DNA of 64,000 nt from Astrocystis sublimbata (GCA_022453515.1 JAJNNY010000011.1:558001-622000); one strand, 5' to 3'; positions 22,336-33,107 are shown, counted from the first letter of the stretch. The notes: a model not told the origin generated them from the letters alone. A program made the numbers and translations.

Positions 22336-22651
22336 ATGAAGGTATGTATATGACTATCAAGGGCTTACTAGCGCGACAACTGACCATACGCAACTCTGAT
22401 AGTGTGCTTTCTGGTTATTGCTTTCCGCGAGTGTGGCATACGCGACACCCATGGACGGCGAAATGACTACTAGAAGCAGCGACTGGTATCTCGCATGCAG
22501 ATATAACCTCGCAAACATATGTGCAGAAAGATATAAGACATTTTGCGCTCTCGATGGGACGATGCAAACTGACGAGCCCGTATTATGCGGGTTTCAAGTC
22601 TGTGGCTGTTTCAACTATCAGTTCGTCTCCTCCCTCCTTGGTATAGTCTAG
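22336..22651 (+). CDS. Small secreted cysteine-rich protein
   Basis: Candidate secreted or effector-like protein. The first exon is just ATG AAG (22336-22341); a 61-bp intron with a GTATGT donor follows, and exon 2 begins at 22403. Splicing creates a clear signal peptide, MKCAFWLLLSASVAYA, which is absent without the join. The mature part has six cysteines within about 40 residues (ACRYN, NIC, TFC, VLC, QVC, GC). Reading on without further splicing gives a stop at 22649 and 84 residues. Alternatively a second intron (22621-22685, donor GTTCGT, branch GCTGAC, AAG acceptor) keeps the frame and extends the protein to a stop at 22834 (124 residues). I cannot choose between the two ends. No family recognised. 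Confidence 0.62.
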
Positions 22652-23712
22652 TTGCAACACTTGCAATGCTGACAACATGACAAAGGGTGCTGCCACGGCC
22701 GCCCTCCCCGGATTTAGCTAGGATCCCAACAGAAATGTCTGCGCATGGACTTGGTCAAGTGAATTTTACGGAGAGCTCCGAGCTCTTCAAAGAAGCTGGA
22801 TTGCAACTTGCGGCGATATCGAAGGGATTTGTCTAGCTGAGTGCGAGCTGACAGGACAGTGCTGGACTCTGACAGCCGAGACCTAAAGAACGGGCAATCA
22901 GACCAAATAATGAGACCGGGTTGAACCGAACACATCTGTTGAGCTCCTAGGGTGATGCCAGGTAGACCAATGCATGGTACTTAGATGCAGCGTGATCAGA
23001 TCACCAAATTAGTGTACCAAAGCAAATGCAAAAGTGGCTGCGGCACAATGTCCAAATAATCGATCTCTTGGCTCAGCAGCTTTTGATACTGGGCGGGTGT
23101 TAGGCGAGCGTCGGCGAATTTGATTTGTTTTTCCTAGCCCCATCTGGGGTATAGAGAAATGAAGCATACCATCATAGGGTGTTTTCTTGTAGATACAGTT
23201 TGCGAAAGGTGAACGGCGTAGATCCTGGATACGGCGTATCTGCAAGTGCCCCTGTCTAGTCAGTCTTAGTGGCAGTGCCGCGCGAACGCCACCCATGGTT
23301 GGAGGCGCCAAAAGTTCCGTTTCCGGGCTGGGAGCTGAGATTTAGGGGCGGCTTAGCCAGCAGGGGGAGACAGGATGACGTAAGAAAGCACTTTAGGACT
23401 CGGTTTAAAATGAACGATTCCGTGCTCATGCCGTGAACGCGAGACAATCTATTTTAACTTAGCGTTCGTGCTATGTCGTACCCCTTGGTGGCGATGCAGC
23501 TGTAGTTCGGGTGTTCGGGTGGCTTGACGATGAAGACAGTAAGCGCTCGGGACTTATAAGAAGGCAGGGTCTCGCTTCCGCATGCCCAATGCTACCTCGG
23601 AGTATTAATAACTTGACATATCAATCACGTGTTGTCCTATAAAACAAAGGCGAACCGACATCGAAATACACAAACACGCGGTAGCATTCTAGCCCCAAGA
23701 GATACGCACATA
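22652..23712. other. Spacer with possible last exon of the secreted protein gene
   Basis: Bases 22686-22836 stay open in the frame that a second intron would give. The rest shows no gene. Near the right end are a CACGTG E-box (23626-23631) and a TATA element (23638-23644). Confidence 0.45.
23638..23644 (+). promoter_or_regulatory. TATA box (TATAAAA)
   Basis: Lies 75 bases upstream of the ATG at 23713. A second candidate, TATAAG at 23555, is further away. Confidence 0.45.
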
Positions 23713-24546
23713 ATGGCATCCTCAAAAGCGGCAGAGATAGACTTTGCGGCCTACATGGAAGGCATTCCACCACCGCCATATCAAGACCAACCCCCGTCCT
23801 ACGATGATGCTGGGGAATCGAGCTCGGCGGGAGCTGCCGAGATCGTAACTAGCGGGGGCATCAGGATCCCAGCAAACCTCAATGCGTATTACGCAGGGGC
23901 TTTCACGAAAACATTCTACATCGGAGAGAAGAAGGACGCGCCGTCGTTCGCAGCGCGGATACACTCGGGATTGACCAAGAACCCGGAATTGGTCGTATAC
24001 AATGGCCCAAGCGACAAGGAGGACGCGATCTGGGCCACGGCCAACCAGCAATCAGTATGGAAGGCGAAAAACACCATCATCACAATACCTGCGCTTGAAG
24101 GAGTGCCGCATGACGACGAGAGACAGACGATCACGATGGCTTGCAATTGGAACCTGAAGCACGCGACCTGCAACTACACGGCTGATGTGGGCAGCGGCAA
24201 GAAGACGCGACGCGAGGAGTTCGAGTGGCGCTCGAGCCACGGCAAAGAGCTCAAGGAACTGGGCGGCTACAAGTGGGGATGGAAGCTCGTGCGTCTGTCG
24301 AATGATCCTTTCAGCACCGGTGGAGATCGGGAGTCGAGGGCGACGGGCTCGACGAGTGATGGGCAGGAGGTCGTCGCGGTGTGGGCTCATAACAACAGCT
24401 TGTCGATGAGCAAAGCTTTCAAATTCAAGTTCTTGGGCAGCGCTCTTGATGGCACACTCGGCGAGAGGGGGGCTGTGTTGGCGCTCATATCGGCGTTGAG
24501 GATCTGGTCGATAGAGGTTAATGCATCGGCGGCGGCGGCAAGTTGA
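23713..24546 (+). CDS. Tubby/LURP-one-like domain protein (tentative), 277 residues
   Basis: Fungal protein resembling a family with a tubby C-terminal or LURP-one-like beta barrel; members bind or sense membranes in some lineages but the fungal role is unknown. A short proline-rich N-terminus (PPPPYQDQPPSYDD, residues 19-32) has PPxY motifs, which are typical ligands for WW domains such as those of Rsp5-type ubiquitin ligases. The rest is a mixed strand region (residues 55-270) with FYIGEKKDAP, EFEWRSSHGKELKELGG, WKLVRLS and EVVAVWAHN, ending in an amphipathic helix (GERGAVLALISALRIWSIE). The ATG at 23713 is chosen over the earlier CTG/TTG-type frame start because it follows a TATA box and leader. 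No intron. Fold assignment is from pattern memory. Confidence 0.72.
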   Translation: MASSKAAEIDFAAYMEGIPPPPYQDQPPSYDDAGESSSAGAAEIVTSGGIRIPANLNAYYAGAFTKTFYIGEKKDAPSFAARIHSGLTKNPELVVYNGPSDKEDAIWATANQQSVWKAKNTIITIPALEGVPHDDERQTITMACNWNLKHATCNYTADVGSGKKTRREEFEWRSSHGKELKELGGYKWGWKLVRLSNDPFSTGGDRESRATGSTSDGQEVVAVWAHNNSLSMSKAFKFKFLGSALDGTLGERGAVLALISALRIWSIEVNASAAAAS

Positions 24547-25147
24547 TGGCAGGAGGACTTGGAGTTTACTTACTCTTTTATTTTAGTCAACAAACTACAG
24601 CGAATTCACTTTCCCTCATTCGACGTTGCAGCACATAACTGAGTGGTACTATAGCATATCAAAATTTGACTACTAGGTTCTACCGAGTTGAGTACGGCGT
24701 TTCGTGCTAAGTTGAGTGCCTGATGCCAGGGCAGACAAGGTTAATACAATTACTCAACTCTACCTACTTTACCTATGTAGCTCTCTAGTAGGTAGGAGTA
24801 CTGGGTTGCAGAACCACCAAATGAGAGCATTGCGTTACCACATACATGCAACGTACTGAGTAACTGACTACAGGTAGGGAGGTTAACCAAGGGGTTAACA
24901 CATACAAGGTATGCACCCTGTTCCTAGAAGTGCCTACCTTCCTGCTAAGTAGGCAGGCACCTACTTGTTATATGCCTTTCCCATCCATCAACTGCATGTT
25001 TGCTTTACTCTACCTACCTACCTAGGTAGGTAGTGTGTTTTACACCTTCCTGCCTTCAGTTTCTCATTTATCACCTTAAGGTTCCGAAACCCCTCACTTT
25101 TCCATCAACACCACGGCAAAACACCTTGCAACATACAATAGGGCAAG
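24547..25147. other. Spacer with CCTA/TAGG palindrome
   Basis: No gene. CCTA/TAGG tracts lie at 24763-24800 and 25011-25033, the second forming a perfect palindrome. Confidence 0.6.
25014..25033. repeat. 20-bp perfect palindrome of CCTA/TAGG units
   Basis: Perfect inverted repeat without a spacer, centred on CCTAGG, made of CCTA units meeting TAGG units. It lies 115 bases upstream of the ATG at 25148. Confidence 0.85.
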
Positions 25148-27250
25148 ATGGACCCAAACGTGCTACGCGAGACTCTCCTGAAGTCGTACCAAGGCTTTGC
25201 GGATAATTATCGCCATTTCGGTCCGAGACTCGCGCAATTGTGGTCTGAGATGGGACCAACTCAGCGTGCGAGAGTTGCGAATGCTGGGACAATCAAAGGG
25301 AGAGCGCTCAAACATCGTCAAGACCGATCAATCGGGCAGATTTGCGATATCATACCCGAATGGAATCTCAGAGACATTGCTGCGGCTGATTCGGATTACC
25401 TGATACGCATGATGGAGCATAGAGCTACAAATTCACTAGAACATCAATATCGGGTCGGATTTGACAACCTTCGCAGTGATCACGAACACATCGTCCACAT
25501 GATGCGCACCCGAAACTTGCGTCATCCAAATCCATTCAAGGACTGTTATGTTCTATTCAAGGACGGGGACGAATACGGCAAGACATATGAGTTGTCTAAG
25601 GATAAGGGTGCTGTCCTCGCCGAATTGAGGCCCATGATGGACGCAGGGCTTTGCGTTCCGAAAAGTGTTGGTGAACTTGTCCTCGAAAGACAAAATTACC
25701 TACTTGCATTCCTCAATGATACAGCGAAGCAAATCCTGAACGAGACTGCAACGAAGCAATCGAAGAGCATTTATGAAGCTCAGGAGCAAAACCTTTCTGA
25801 ACTATCCGCCAATCTTTCAATGTCAATTGATTCATTTATCCTATTGTATGCCCTGCAGCATAGAGATCACCTCCATGACAATCTAGCTCAGTTCTGCAGA
25901 GAGCCGGCGGTGTTACATAAACACGTCCACCACTGGTTTTGTAGCCGACCCGAGCTAATTCCTGACGAGAAAGGGCGCAGATTGCCCACACACGCAACCA
26001 AACCCATGAGCATTGCTTTATTTGACGCTGTTCATTGTGCGGTTCAAAGCTCTATAATCTGGAGTTATTTGTGCATCCTATTAGGGCCTCTATCGACCTT
26101 CAAAACCAAAACTACTCGACGAATTGTGCTACAGGAGATCTCAAACATATGCCATTTTGAGTACCAACGTATGCAGGCCATTCTCAAGCGTCAACTTTCA
26201 TCGATTTCCGAGTCACGATGGTTCCAACGAGTATCTAATGCTTATGACAATGGCAATGCGCGCATCATCTTGAAGGGCAAACCTGAAGCCCTCGCAGGCA
26301 ATGAGGAGCGGTATTACTTTCAATTGCGTCTGTGTCAGGCAGAAGTAGACCCTCGCAAAGCCTTGGAATATTCGACGAAGCTCAGGACGATAGGTCTACT
26401 CAGTCCTGTGGACAGAGTTGATCTACGGGAATCGGTGGCCACTGCTATTTGGAACACTGGTGTGATCATAGAATTCATCGATCTACTCTCAAAGGCGGGT
26501 TCTATGCCAACTTGGAACCGTCATAAGGGCCAGCGCGCCGTCATGAGAGCCGTAGCGCTAGAAAGCCGGCTCAACGAATCCAAATCCGAAATTGATCTCT
26601 CCGACTTCGTTGTCCCGATCGACAAGCTCAAAGAGCCTGGAATGCCGCTTGCCGCACTACAAGCACTTGACGCATTCACCACCGAAAAAGCAGGCGCGAA
26701 GCTGGGGGTTCTCTACCAGGACATATTTACCGACTGCATATTTGAACTCCAAGAGGAGCTGGTAGTGCAGTCCGAAAGGGATGTCGACAACAAGGCTGGC
26801 TACATTCCCTTCCCCCCAGAGCCACCAAAGGCTGCCGAATCCCCTGCGCAAGAAAGACGGCAAAAGGAGAAAACTCGACCGCAACAGTCGTCCAAGTACG
26901 AGATCTCCTTTGCCAATTTCGAGGCTATTGCCACCGCGCCAGCTCCGTCGCCTTTCAAAGTCAAGGCTGCAACGGCCGAGGTATTCTGGACGTTGTTCGG
27001 CAAGGCCGAGGCTCGTGGTTCCATTCCATGGGCCAACTTCGAGGCTGCGATGGCAGAATTGAAGTTCTCAGTCATACCTAAATTCGGCTCAGTTTACACC
27101 TTCTACCCCACGGAGAGCATGTTTCTCGGCAAGTCAGTCACATTTCATCGTCCACACGGACCGCGTATTGAGGGACACTTGCTACTGGAATTTGCGCAGC
27201 GTCTGAATCGGCTGTACGGCTGGGGGAAGGATACGTTTCAAGTTGTTTGA
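25148..27250 (+). CDS. Conserved fungal protein, 700 residues, with HicA-like C-terminal module
   Basis: Single-exon gene with good start context (AAGATGG). I recognise the sequence as belonging to a large mould family of unknown function, without a reliable name. Residues 1-600 are mostly helical; conserved-looking stretches include IPEWNLRDIA (about residue 68), a segment around MMRTRNLRHPNPFKDCYVLF, and VGELVLERQNYLLAFLN. A low-complexity Pro/Glu/Lys linker (about 550-585) separates the C-terminal module, residues 612-700: helix, IPWANFEAAM, FGSVYTFYP, SVTFHRPH, then LNRLYGW. The order helix, GS-x-x-x-F-x-P, strand, HxPH, helix resembles the compact HicA (double-stranded-RNA-binding-like) fold. 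The conserved HicA histidine after GS is replaced by Val-Tyr here, so activity is doubtful. The fold comparison is inference. Confidence 0.75.
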   Translation: MDPNVLRETLLKSYQGFADNYRHFGPRLAQLWSEMGPTQRARVANAGTIKGRALKHRQDRSIGQICDIIPEWNLRDIAAADSDYLIRMMEHRATNSLEHQYRVGFDNLRSDHEHIVHMMRTRNLRHPNPFKDCYVLFKDGDEYGKTYELSKDKGAVLAELRPMMDAGLCVPKSVGELVLERQNYLLAFLNDTAKQILNETATKQSKSIYEAQEQNLSELSANLSMSIDSFILLYALQHRDHLHDNLAQFCREPAVLHKHVHHWFCSRPELIPDEKGRRLPTHATKPMSIALFDAVHCAVQSSIIWSYLCILLGPLSTFKTKTTRRIVLQEISNICHFEYQRMQAILKRQLSSISESRWFQRVSNAYDNGNARIILKGKPEALAGNEERYYFQLRLCQAEVDPRKALEYSTKLRTIGLLSPVDRVDLRESVATAIWNTGVIIEFIDLLSKAGSMPTWNRHKGQRAVMRAVALESRLNESKSEIDLSDFVVPIDKLKEPGMPLAALQALDAFTTEKAGAKLGVLYQDIFTDCIFELQEELVVQSERDVDNKAGYIPFPPEPPKAAESPAQERRQKEKTRPQQSSKYEISFANFEAIATAPAPSPFKVKAATAEVFWTLFGKAEARGSIPWANFEAAMAELKFSVIPKFGSVYTFYPTESMFLGKSVTFHRPHGPRIEGHLLLEFAQRLNRLYGWGKDTFQVV

Positions 27251-28391
27251 GCGATCAGGGCAGATCGAGTGTCTCTCGATGTTCGAAGGGATCGATCTTG
27301 GTTGTTGATCACAGTGAGAACTCTCGATGTCATTTCGCCGCAGGACCACAGCTAGCGCGGAAGGATTTGGGCCTAAGTCCTGTGCAGTAGTACAACGGAT
27401 CGCTTATGTAGGAGGGCGGTACGGGACTAAGATGAGCTCTTCATAGACCCCTGACGACGATGCTAGCGAGGCTAGTTACGGGAATTTGTATGTAAGATCC
27501 ATGCAATGAGGAAAATAATCCGAAGTTCAAATGACTTAGCTCAATCTCGTCGTATCACTACTGTCACGTATGCGTATGCCGTGTGCCCTTACAAGAACCG
27601 TGCATAGGTGTCCCAACGCCACACGACTCATCCTGCCGATGAAGAACAATACCTGGGGTAAGCTAGTGTACTTCGTCCGGCTGGCCCGTCGCCCTAGTCG
27701 CTGGCCCGGCTGGTGATAATCGGTTTTCTAAACCTGGGAGGGATACCCCTCCAAATAGTCCAGACGCTAACTGAGGGGCGCATCTAGACCGAAACACCCA
27801 CCGAGGAACTACAAACACAGACTATCGCGGCTGTGGGCCAATCCCAGCCGAGGCGTTGGCAATCCACAGGATCCTCTTTCGCCCATAATCTTCGCCAAGA
27901 TGATGTGCGCAACGCCGTGGTACGAGCCGTAATGCAGAAGGTGAGAATGCGGTGCGACGATGTACGTGGTGTTCCACTGCTAAATGATGCTTCAGTTGGA
28001 TCCGGGCCGGGCTGTAAGAAAAAATCCTGAAACCACCGGACCAGCTGCGGCGTGCCTGGGAGGCGTTAACGACGGCTTGCGTTAGTGTGCTCAAGCGCGA
28101 TGCAATGGCTCGGGCCTGGGCCGGGGGGCGATGGATTATTGTCTTTGTCTTCATGGCCTTCAGGAGATCTGGGGGGGGTACGGTATGGCTGCGAAAGCCG
28201 CTTATATATAGAGGGACCAGGTCGAAACCCTCGAGTCAGACAAGAGGACCGATCTCTCGATTATAATCATACCATACACAGCTTCTTATACCCGAGACTT
28301 CCCATAAGAACAGCAGGACTGAACCTTAGTCTTACACATACCACATCGCAGCGCCCAACAACCAGAAAACACCGCCAGAGACTCAGCCGAG
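27251..28391. other. Spacer with no supported gene
   Basis: Only short frames. A TATA element lies at 28203 near the right end. A G-run (GGGGGG) occurs near 28171. Confidence 0.5.
28203..28210 (+). promoter_or_regulatory. TATA box (TATATATA)
   Basis: Lies 182 bases upstream of the ATG at 28392; the leader after it is rich in A and C. Assigned by position only. Confidence 0.4.
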
Positions 28392-29408
28392 ATGGCGCTA
28401 CCAGATTATATGACAGACGCCAACGCGGTGTTGAAGGATACAGACGCACAATGGAGATACAAGCAGCCCCCGGACTACTCGAAGACGCGGAAATACTACG
28501 AAGAAAGTGAGTCAAATCACCCAACATGACAAGCAACGCTTCATGGACAACCTACCTACACAAGTGAGAGACACTAGCTAATCGCAACATTTTCTCTCAC
28601 ACAGCCAAGTCCAAGAACCACGCGGCCGGCAGCCTGCCCGAACTGGTGGAGAACCTGGTGAAGAACTGGGAGATCGAGGCGTCGTTCAAGACGCAGCTGT
28701 CGGACTGGCGGACGGTCGACTTCACGCAGTACAGCTTCACCATCAACGACGGCGAGCCCGTGTCGGCGGAGCACATGCTGCAGGTGGGCACCTACAACGC
28801 CATCATCCAGGCCGGCAACAAGTACTACGACCCCAAGACGATGGACTTCGGCACCAGCCACAAGACGTTCAAGCGCATGATGCCCACCTTCGCCTGGGAG
28901 GTGCTCGAGGTCTACACCGAGCCCCCCAACCCCGTCGCCTTCAAGTGGCGCCACTGGGGCGAGTTCAAGGGCGATTACAGCGCGGTCAACGGGTGAGTTT
29001 TCTTTCTTTCTTGGTGAGCTGAGTCAAGGGAGACTTGGTGCTACCGCGCCGCGCCGCGCCCCCTCTTCTGAGGTGGCTGGCTGGCTGGCTGGTGGTACGT
29101 ATGTGTTTCAGAGAAAGGATCTGATGTGCTGACAAATGGGCAATTCAATCAGCGACAACGAGAAGGTCAAGATAGAAGCCACGGGCGGCCTGGTCGACAT
29201 CACGGGCGTCACGGTCGCGTACCTCAACGACAAGATGCAGGTCACCAAGCTCAAGACGTGGTTCGACTCGGACGAGATGTTCCGCCAGATGGACCCCACC
29301 GGCACCAAGGCCATAATAACGCCCATGGGCGCCTGTCCCATCGCCGGCCACGGCGGCGAGAAGGATGCCATCTCTGCCGAAGTCACAGAGGATGTCAACA
29401 TACATTGA
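28392..29408 (+). CDS. SnoaL-like 'pathogen-related' family protein, 252 residues
   Basis: Belongs to a small family shared by moulds and plants (annotated 'pathogen-related protein' after the barley member) with an NTF2/SnoaL-like cone fold; the reaction is unknown. Exons 28392-28506, 28605-28992 and 29153-29408 join in phases 1 and 2. Family marks: N-terminal LPDYMTDANAVLKD, WRYKQPPDYSKTR, ENLVKNWEIEASFK, SHKTFKRMMPTFAWEVLEVY, FKWRHWGEFKGDY, and the late strand TWFDSDEMFRQM. The length is typical. No signal peptide, so it is presumably cytosolic. Intron 2 contains a GGCT tandem repeat (about 29075-29093). The coding DNA of exon 2 is markedly GC-rich compared with the flanking spacers. Confidence 0.87.
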
Positions 29409-31883
29409 TTGCGATATTTCTTTCACTTGGTGATCATCTACAACGAGGTGTTGGCATTGGACTTCATGGGCATTTAGGTTTGGATACTCGAATGATGGGA
29501 TCTGGTTCCTGGGCATGACGAAACGGCCGAACGAGAGCGCAAGGCTCTCAAAAAGGGGGGGGGGGTAATTGTAGCTGAGAGGCTGCTTGCGCATGTATGG
29601 CTTGGAACAGTCGATACCAGGCGCCTCCTTCTTTGCATTGTACAATATAAGGTATCTAGTGAGCATGGTGTGACGGGCTCCCTGGATTTGGGATAGGGTG
29701 TAAGGACACAGATCAACACCAACCAGCCACGTTGGCAGCTTCAAGAAAGCTATGTTAATACATATTCATATTTGAATCCATCAATCATCATCACGATAAG
29801 CTAGCTCTTTGAGTTGCTTCTTGAAATCTGCCCATGCCATGAATTGTTCCACCAAAATAATATTCAGTAATATTCAGTCGTCGAGGAAGAACCAAAGCCG
29901 GCTGACACTTTAGAATCTGGCATTCATGACATCGCGACAACAACGCGCAAAACGCAAGTGCCGGTTCGCCCCGCGAGATCGGAGATTTTGCCGTCCTGTC
30001 CTCAAACAGCTATCGCGGACCATATCTGCTAGTCGTCACCTACTGCTAGTGGCAAGCTGAGCGCGATGGTTTGGACGGGTAGAGTTTCAGACATATCGCG
30101 GCACCATCATAGATTAATACCTACCTACACCTAATATAATTCTTAAGTGCTTAGGGGTCGAGGGTCACGGGCCTCTTTCGTGCTACTATACCCGTGTGGC
30201 ATGCATCGCTAGCCTCACCGTCAAGGAAAAAGCAAGCCGCGGTTACAGCATTATCTGATCCGAGGGACCGGGTATACCCAGCAGGGTCGCATTGGCGATT
30301 CATCCCCGACGGTGGTTGCGCGCCCCGCAAGCAAGCAACGAGCCGTTGAGGCTATCATACCCTGGTGATCTTCACGCGCAAGTGTCGTGTCCCACTCATG
30401 CAGATACTGTATACAACCTTGCAGATACAACTTCCAACCTTGGAGGGTTGCTACATGAGTATGTACAGTACTTCGATCACTACCTACACGCACTGTCATA
30501 TACAGTAGGCTCCTGCTCGACTTGGCATAGCATGGGATGGATGTGATATGGGCTGCGCCAGTGCAGTTTGCGATGGCAAAACAGTGCTAATAGTATAAGT
30601 GGAATGTTTGTTGATCGCCGGACAGACTCTCGGTCAGGACTCGGTGTTCTCTCCTCTACTGCTTGATAGCATTTTTCGTCTACCTGTCTGTCCCACGTGT
30701 TGAACCTCGACCAGACTCGACTTACCTACCTACCCTATCTTACCTAGGTGCGCCAGGATCTAGATGGCTCCAGACTACTGTAGCAATTTGGGATGTACGG
30801 TAACCGAACCTTGCGGGCTCGCGGGATCGGCTAGGCTTAGAAGGTTATAGAGGAGGATCAGGGAGCTAAGGGTAGGTAAGAAGCGGAACCCTTGGGAAGG
30901 ATGGAAGTAAGTGCAGGAGGGAGGGAGTGAGTGAGTGAGAATTAGAGCTACCTCGGAGCAGAGGCGAGGTTGAAGGGGAACGTCACATTTACCCCGTAAC
31001 TCCTCCTGTATATAGACGGTAATATAGTTCACGAACTCCTCGGGTCTTATTTACCAGATATCATGTGAAATGGAATCGGTTTTCAGAGACGTAATTACTG
31101 TATTGCAAGACTGAAAAGTAGGATACCTTCAGACAACCCGAGAGTCTGTGGAATGGTAAGAAATAGAATGGCATGAAAGGGTGGCTGATTGGTACAGTTT
31201 ACCTACACAATCATAGGTAGCGACATACGGTATGCAGGTAAGATAACTCCGAGGTCAACTTTGGAGAGTGGGAAGAATAGACGGTGATGCGGGGTAAGAT
31301 ACCGTGTTGCCCACGCAGGTGGGCAATTCCAACAATTTCATTGTTGCATTATCCGTATCGTGAAATTTGGAGCTGAGAACAGGGCTCCGTCTGCGTCTCC
31401 ACACTCGTTCGGGCCAAGGGTATCGCTTGGCCTGAAAGACATGGATCCGGCTCGGACGAATCAAAATTGCCTGATAACAAGCGCAAACGTCATATCGTGG
31501 GATAATCCTTGTCGCTGCAGATCTACCAGGTACGGGGTGTAGGTACCTCCTAGTTCCTAATCCTGAACAAGGCTGGTTGTTTTTCGCGATGTCGAGGCTG
31601 AATGCGACGCTTCTGATCATGCTTGGATAATTCATCAGAACTCATTTCAACGATTGCGGCGAGTCCCGATTTCGATGCGAAACCCAATGTTGAATTCACC
31701 GAAGGCTAACAAACTATCGACATGATGCAATGACCTATACAGCTGCCGCTTCATTGCTTCTAAACCCGACATAAACCCTTCCGAGGGGCTCAGCCGCCAT
31801 TCCACCCTCCCACTTACACGACACTCCCACTCCCACTTACAACCACAACCACAACCACGACCACGACAACCCAACCCCCCAAA
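29409..31883. other. Long spacer (2.5 kb) with no supported gene
   Basis: It has an 11-base G run (29555-29565), a short AATATTCAGT direct repeat near 29860-29880, and CCTA tracts at 30120-30131 and 30723-30748. The last 60 bases are ACTCCC and CAACCA repeats, the leader of the Mtg1 gene. Confidence 0.55.
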
Positions 31884-33107
31884 ATGGCCTCCTCCAGCGG
31901 CTTCTTCACGCCGCGCGCCGTCTTCGAAGTCTCGTCACAGATCACGCGCTCCTACTTCCTAGGCCACCACACAGCGGCACTATCGTCAATGCGCAAGACA
32001 CTCTCCAACATCGGCCTGATCATCGAGTGCCGCGACAGCCGCGTGCCGCTGACATCCGCAAACCCGCTCCTCGAATCATCGCTTGCGGGGAGAGACCGCA
32101 TCATCGTGTATACCAAATCCGATCTATGCGCGCCCCAGAGCGCGAATCGCTGGTTGGAGAAGCAGAGGAACTTGTTGGCGGAGTGGCAGGGGGGTACTAT
32201 GGCGGGGATAGGGGGAGGTGGTGATGGTGGTGGTAGTGGAGGAAGTGATAGTGGAAGTAGTGGTGGAAGTAGTGCAGCTGGCACGACGCAAGTCATCTTC
32301 ACAGACGAGCATAATTCGAAATCCGTCCAGAGGCTGCTCGACGCCATCAAGGACCGCGCGGCAGCGGCCGAGTACTCTCTCGTCGGCATGCGCGCCTTAG
32401 TCGTGGGGATGCCCAATGCGGGTAAGTCGACGCTGCTGAACGCGCTGCGCCGCGTCGGCATGCAGCTGCCCAAGGCGGCGCGCACGGGGGCGCAGCCGGG
32501 CATTACGAGGAAGATGGGGACGCCGGTACGGATTGTTGCGGCGGCGCCTGCTACTTCTCCCTCTTCTTCTTCCTCCTCAGGAAACTTCGAACAAGAACAA
32601 GATACAGGCGAAGGCGTCTTCCTCGTCGACACGCCCGGCGTGTTTATTCCTTACGTGCGCTCCGTCGAGCCCATGCTCAAGCTCTCACTCGTCGGCTGCG
32701 TGAAAGACGGCCTGGTCCCCGCCGAGACCCTCGCCGACTACCTCCTCTTCCGCCTCAACCTGTTCGATCCCTGGTGCTATTCCCATCTCTGCGACCCCCC
32801 GACCAACGACCTGGCGACTTTTCTCGACGCCGTGGCGACGCGTACCGGGAAGCTCGCGAAAGGCGGGGTGCCGGCACGCGAACAAGCCGCGGATTGGGTT
32901 GTGCAGCAGTGGCGGAAGGGCTTGTTGGGGAGATTTGGGCTGGATGATGTTAGTGAGGAGGCCCTGAGGGAACGCGCGCGGAGACTGAGGGAGCTGGGTG
33001 GCCAGGAGGAGGGCGGGTTGAGTATGAATCAGGCTAAGAAGAAGGAGAAGGAGGTTAGGAAGGTTAGGAATGCGGCGAAGAGGGCTGCTGCGCTGGGGGG
33101 GTCGTGA
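31884..33107 (+). CDS. MTG1: Mitochondrial ribosome-assembly GTPase Mtg1
   Basis: Circularly permuted GTPase of the YlqF/RbgA/MTG1 family, acting in assembly of the mitochondrial large ribosomal subunit at the inner membrane. Motifs occur in the permuted order G4 TKSD (residues 77-80), then G1 GMPNAGKST (175-183), then G3 DTPG (249-252). In front lies the family segment IIECRDSRVPLTSANP (45-60). The C-terminal domain includes VGCVKDGLVP and a lysine-rich tail. Two low-complexity insertions interrupt the G domain: a Gly/Ser linker (about 107-130, from GGT/AGT repeats at 32205-32271) and a Ser run (about 222-233). The N-terminus FFTPRAVFEVSSQITRSYF is amphipathic and basic, fitting mitochondrial import. 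No intron; convergent with the Cti6-type gene. Confidence 0.93.
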   Translation: MASSSGFFTPRAVFEVSSQITRSYFLGHHTAALSSMRKTLSNIGLIIECRDSRVPLTSANPLLESSLAGRDRIIVYTKSDLCAPQSANRWLEKQRNLLAEWQGGTMAGIGGGGDGGGSGGSDSGSSGGSSAAGTTQVIFTDEHNSKSVQRLLDAIKDRAAAAEYSLVGMRALVVGMPNAGKSTLLNALRRVGMQLPKAARTGAQPGITRKMGTPVRIVAAAPATSPSSSSSSGNFEQEQDTGEGVFLVDTPGVFIPYVRSVEPMLKLSLVGCVKDGLVPAETLADYLLFRLNLFDPWCYSHLCDPPTNDLATFLDAVATRTGKLAKGGVPAREQAADWVVQQWRKGLLGRFGLDDVSEEALRERARRLRELGGQEEGGLSMNQAKKKEKEVRKVRNAAKRAAALGGS

